A stretch of DNA of 25,457 nt, taken from the NCBI GenBank assembly GCA_964246975.1, contig CAXTSL010000037.1, forward strand, positions 1 to 25,457, given 5' to 3'. The DNA comes from Glacieibacterium sp964246975 (lineage in GTDB: Bacteria; Pseudomonadota; Alphaproteobacteria; Sphingomonadales; Sphingomonadaceae). The notes below the pieces were generated by a model. That model saw only the letters and a program-made list of their open reading frames with translations. It searched no databases and was not told where the DNA came from. How positions within the stretch are numbered: the stretch's first letter is position 1; every line of letters starts with the position of its first letter. A program made the position numbers and the translations under genes. Positions 24,501-25,457 of the stretch are shown piece by piece.

Positions 24501-25457
24501 TTGCCCGCGCCGGTCTTGACGATGGAGCCCGCACCCGTGACCGCGCCGCCGAGCGTCAACACGCCCGCGCCCGCATCGACCGTGCCAATACCCAAGGTCG
24601 TCACCGCGTTCGCGAGCGTCAGCCCAGAGACCCCGGCGGTCAGCGTCGTGCCGCCGGTCATCGTCAGCGCGCCCGTGCCGAGCGCGGTGCTGGCCCCGAC
24701 GGTGATCTGCCCGGCGGTCAGGGTCGTGCCGCCGCTGTAGAGGTTCGCACCGTTCAGCGTCAGCACGCCCGCGCCGGTCTTGCTGAGCGTGCCGCTACCC
24801 GACACGACGCCGCCGAGCGTCAGCCCGAAGCCCGCCGTATCGACGGTGTCGATCCCCGCCAGCGCCATCGCGTTGGCCAGCGCAACGCTTGCGCCCGCCT
24901 GCAGCGTCGCGCCGCCGGTGAAGGTCAGCGCCCCCGTCCCGAGCGCGGTCGGCGTGGCGATGCGGAGCGTCCCCGCCGTCAGCGCGGTGCCGCCGGTGAA
25001 GCTGTTCGCCCCGGTCAGCACGAGGACGCCGCTGCCCGCCTTGCTCAGCGAACCGCTGCCCGTAATCTGGCCGCCAAGGGTCAGCGTGTTGCCCTGCGTG
25101 TCGACCGTATCGACCCCCGCCGTGACGACGGCGTTGCCGAGTGTCAGCGCGCCCGCGCCGCTGCGCAGCGTCGTGCCGCCGGCAAAATTCAGCGCACCCG
25201 TGCCGAGCGCGGTGTTGCTGGCGACGGCGATGCTGCCCGCCGTCAGGCTGGTGCCGCCGCTGTAGCTGTTCGCGCCCGAGAGCGTCAGCGCGCCGGTACC
25301 GGTCTTGATCAGCGTGCCGCTCGCCGAAACGATGCCGCCAAGCGTCAGGTCGAAGCCCTGCGTCGCGATGGTGTCGCTGCCCGTCAGGCTAACCGCGTTG
25401 CCGAGCGTCAGCCCCGCCGCACCCGCCTGCAGTGTCGTGCCCGTCGCCATCGCGAGA
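21577..25457 (-). CDS. Autotransporter, passenger part with beta-strand repeats (N-terminus outside window)
   Basis: 1293 full codons are open from the right edge to the gap, so the start and signal peptide lie beyond 25457. The sequence is almost entirely autotransporter-associated beta-strand repeats (PATR / TIGR02601 type), rich in Gly, Thr, Ala, Leu and Val. Twelve units of about 85-90 residues start with patterns like GTLSKTGAGVLTLNGAN and GSIVKTGAGNLVLGAAN and continue YSGGTTLTAGQITVGASTAL. Each unit should add several turns to a surface beta-helix. Between the fifth and sixth units (about 23360-24200) the repeats are broken by a segment with QYWDGADG and SGTWSTTGTNWT, a spacer common in such proteins. 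There is no protease, lipase or adhesin active-site motif that I recognise, so an adhesin or biofilm role is only a guess. An ATG at 25448-25450 lies inside a repeat and is not the start. Confidence 0.88.
21600..25457 (-). repeat. Twelve degenerate coding repeats of the autotransporter passenger
   Basis: Units of roughly 250-270 bases, marked by the K-T-G (or K-A-G, K-S-G, K-I-G, K-Q-G, K-N-G) tripeptide in each. The first three and last few units are most alike at the N-terminal and C-terminal sides of the WDG spacer. They are coding repeats that drive recombination and assembly breaks, and the N gap at 21567 is next to them. Confidence 0.75.

Noticed and set aside
20559..25265. Series of + strand frames opposite the autotransporter
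   Set aside because: Repetitive Pro/Val/Ala/Ser peptides that are the reverse complement of PATR repeats. They are not independent genes.
21600..25457. Possible CRISPR-like regular repeats
   Set aside because: Units are about 250-270 bases, degenerate, and keep an open reading frame, so they are protein repeats.

Overview
The window is a high-GC stretch of an alphaproteobacterial chromosome. The order Sphingomonadales fits best: the GC-rich codon use, the Ppx/GppA-RlmE pair, the LptF/LptG pair beginning with a short NLFSRFDRYL-type N-terminus, the DUF2188-like small protein and a dispersed palindrome all look like that group. This is judged by eye, with no search, so the genus is left open.

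Positions 1-9068 hold part of a type VI secretion (T6SS) locus in two convergent blocks. The + strand block is the end of tssM, then tagF, a PP2C phosphatase (pppA type) and a membrane Ser/Thr kinase, each start overlapping the previous stop by 4 bases. The - strand block reads vgrG, an unrecognised gene, an FHA protein (tagH type) and a PAAR spike tip. Kinase, phosphatase, FHA protein and TagF are the classical threonine-phosphorylation switch of T6SS; TssM, VgrG and PAAR belong to the injection machine. The kinase and the FHA protein both carry linkers built from DPF motifs.

Positions 9293-12219 (- strand) hold a Ppx/GppA phosphatase with a good sigma70-like promoter, rlmE overlapping it, and an agmatine deiminase. 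A 10-bp-stem palindrome that looks like a dispersed alphaproteobacterial repeat lies between the last two.

Positions 12347-15086 (- strand) hold a possible lipid operon: an exported DUF2141 protein, a diacylglycerol-kinase-family lipid kinase, a protein resembling the mitochondrial CDP-diacylglycerol synthase Tam41, and a small DUF2188-like protein. The kinase would make phosphatidate and the Tam41-like enzyme would consume it. This is the most interesting part of the window.

Positions 15193-20206 (+ strand) hold lptF, lptG, a MOP-superfamily flippase-like protein and a GNAT-like protein in one tight run, probably an envelope glycolipid transport operon. A 12-bp-stem hairpin ends it.

Positions 20244-25457 (- strand) hold the C-terminal part of a very large autotransporter: a beta-barrel and at least 12 beta-strand repeats of about 85-90 residues. 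A 10-N assembly gap interrupts it, and its N-terminus lies outside the window.
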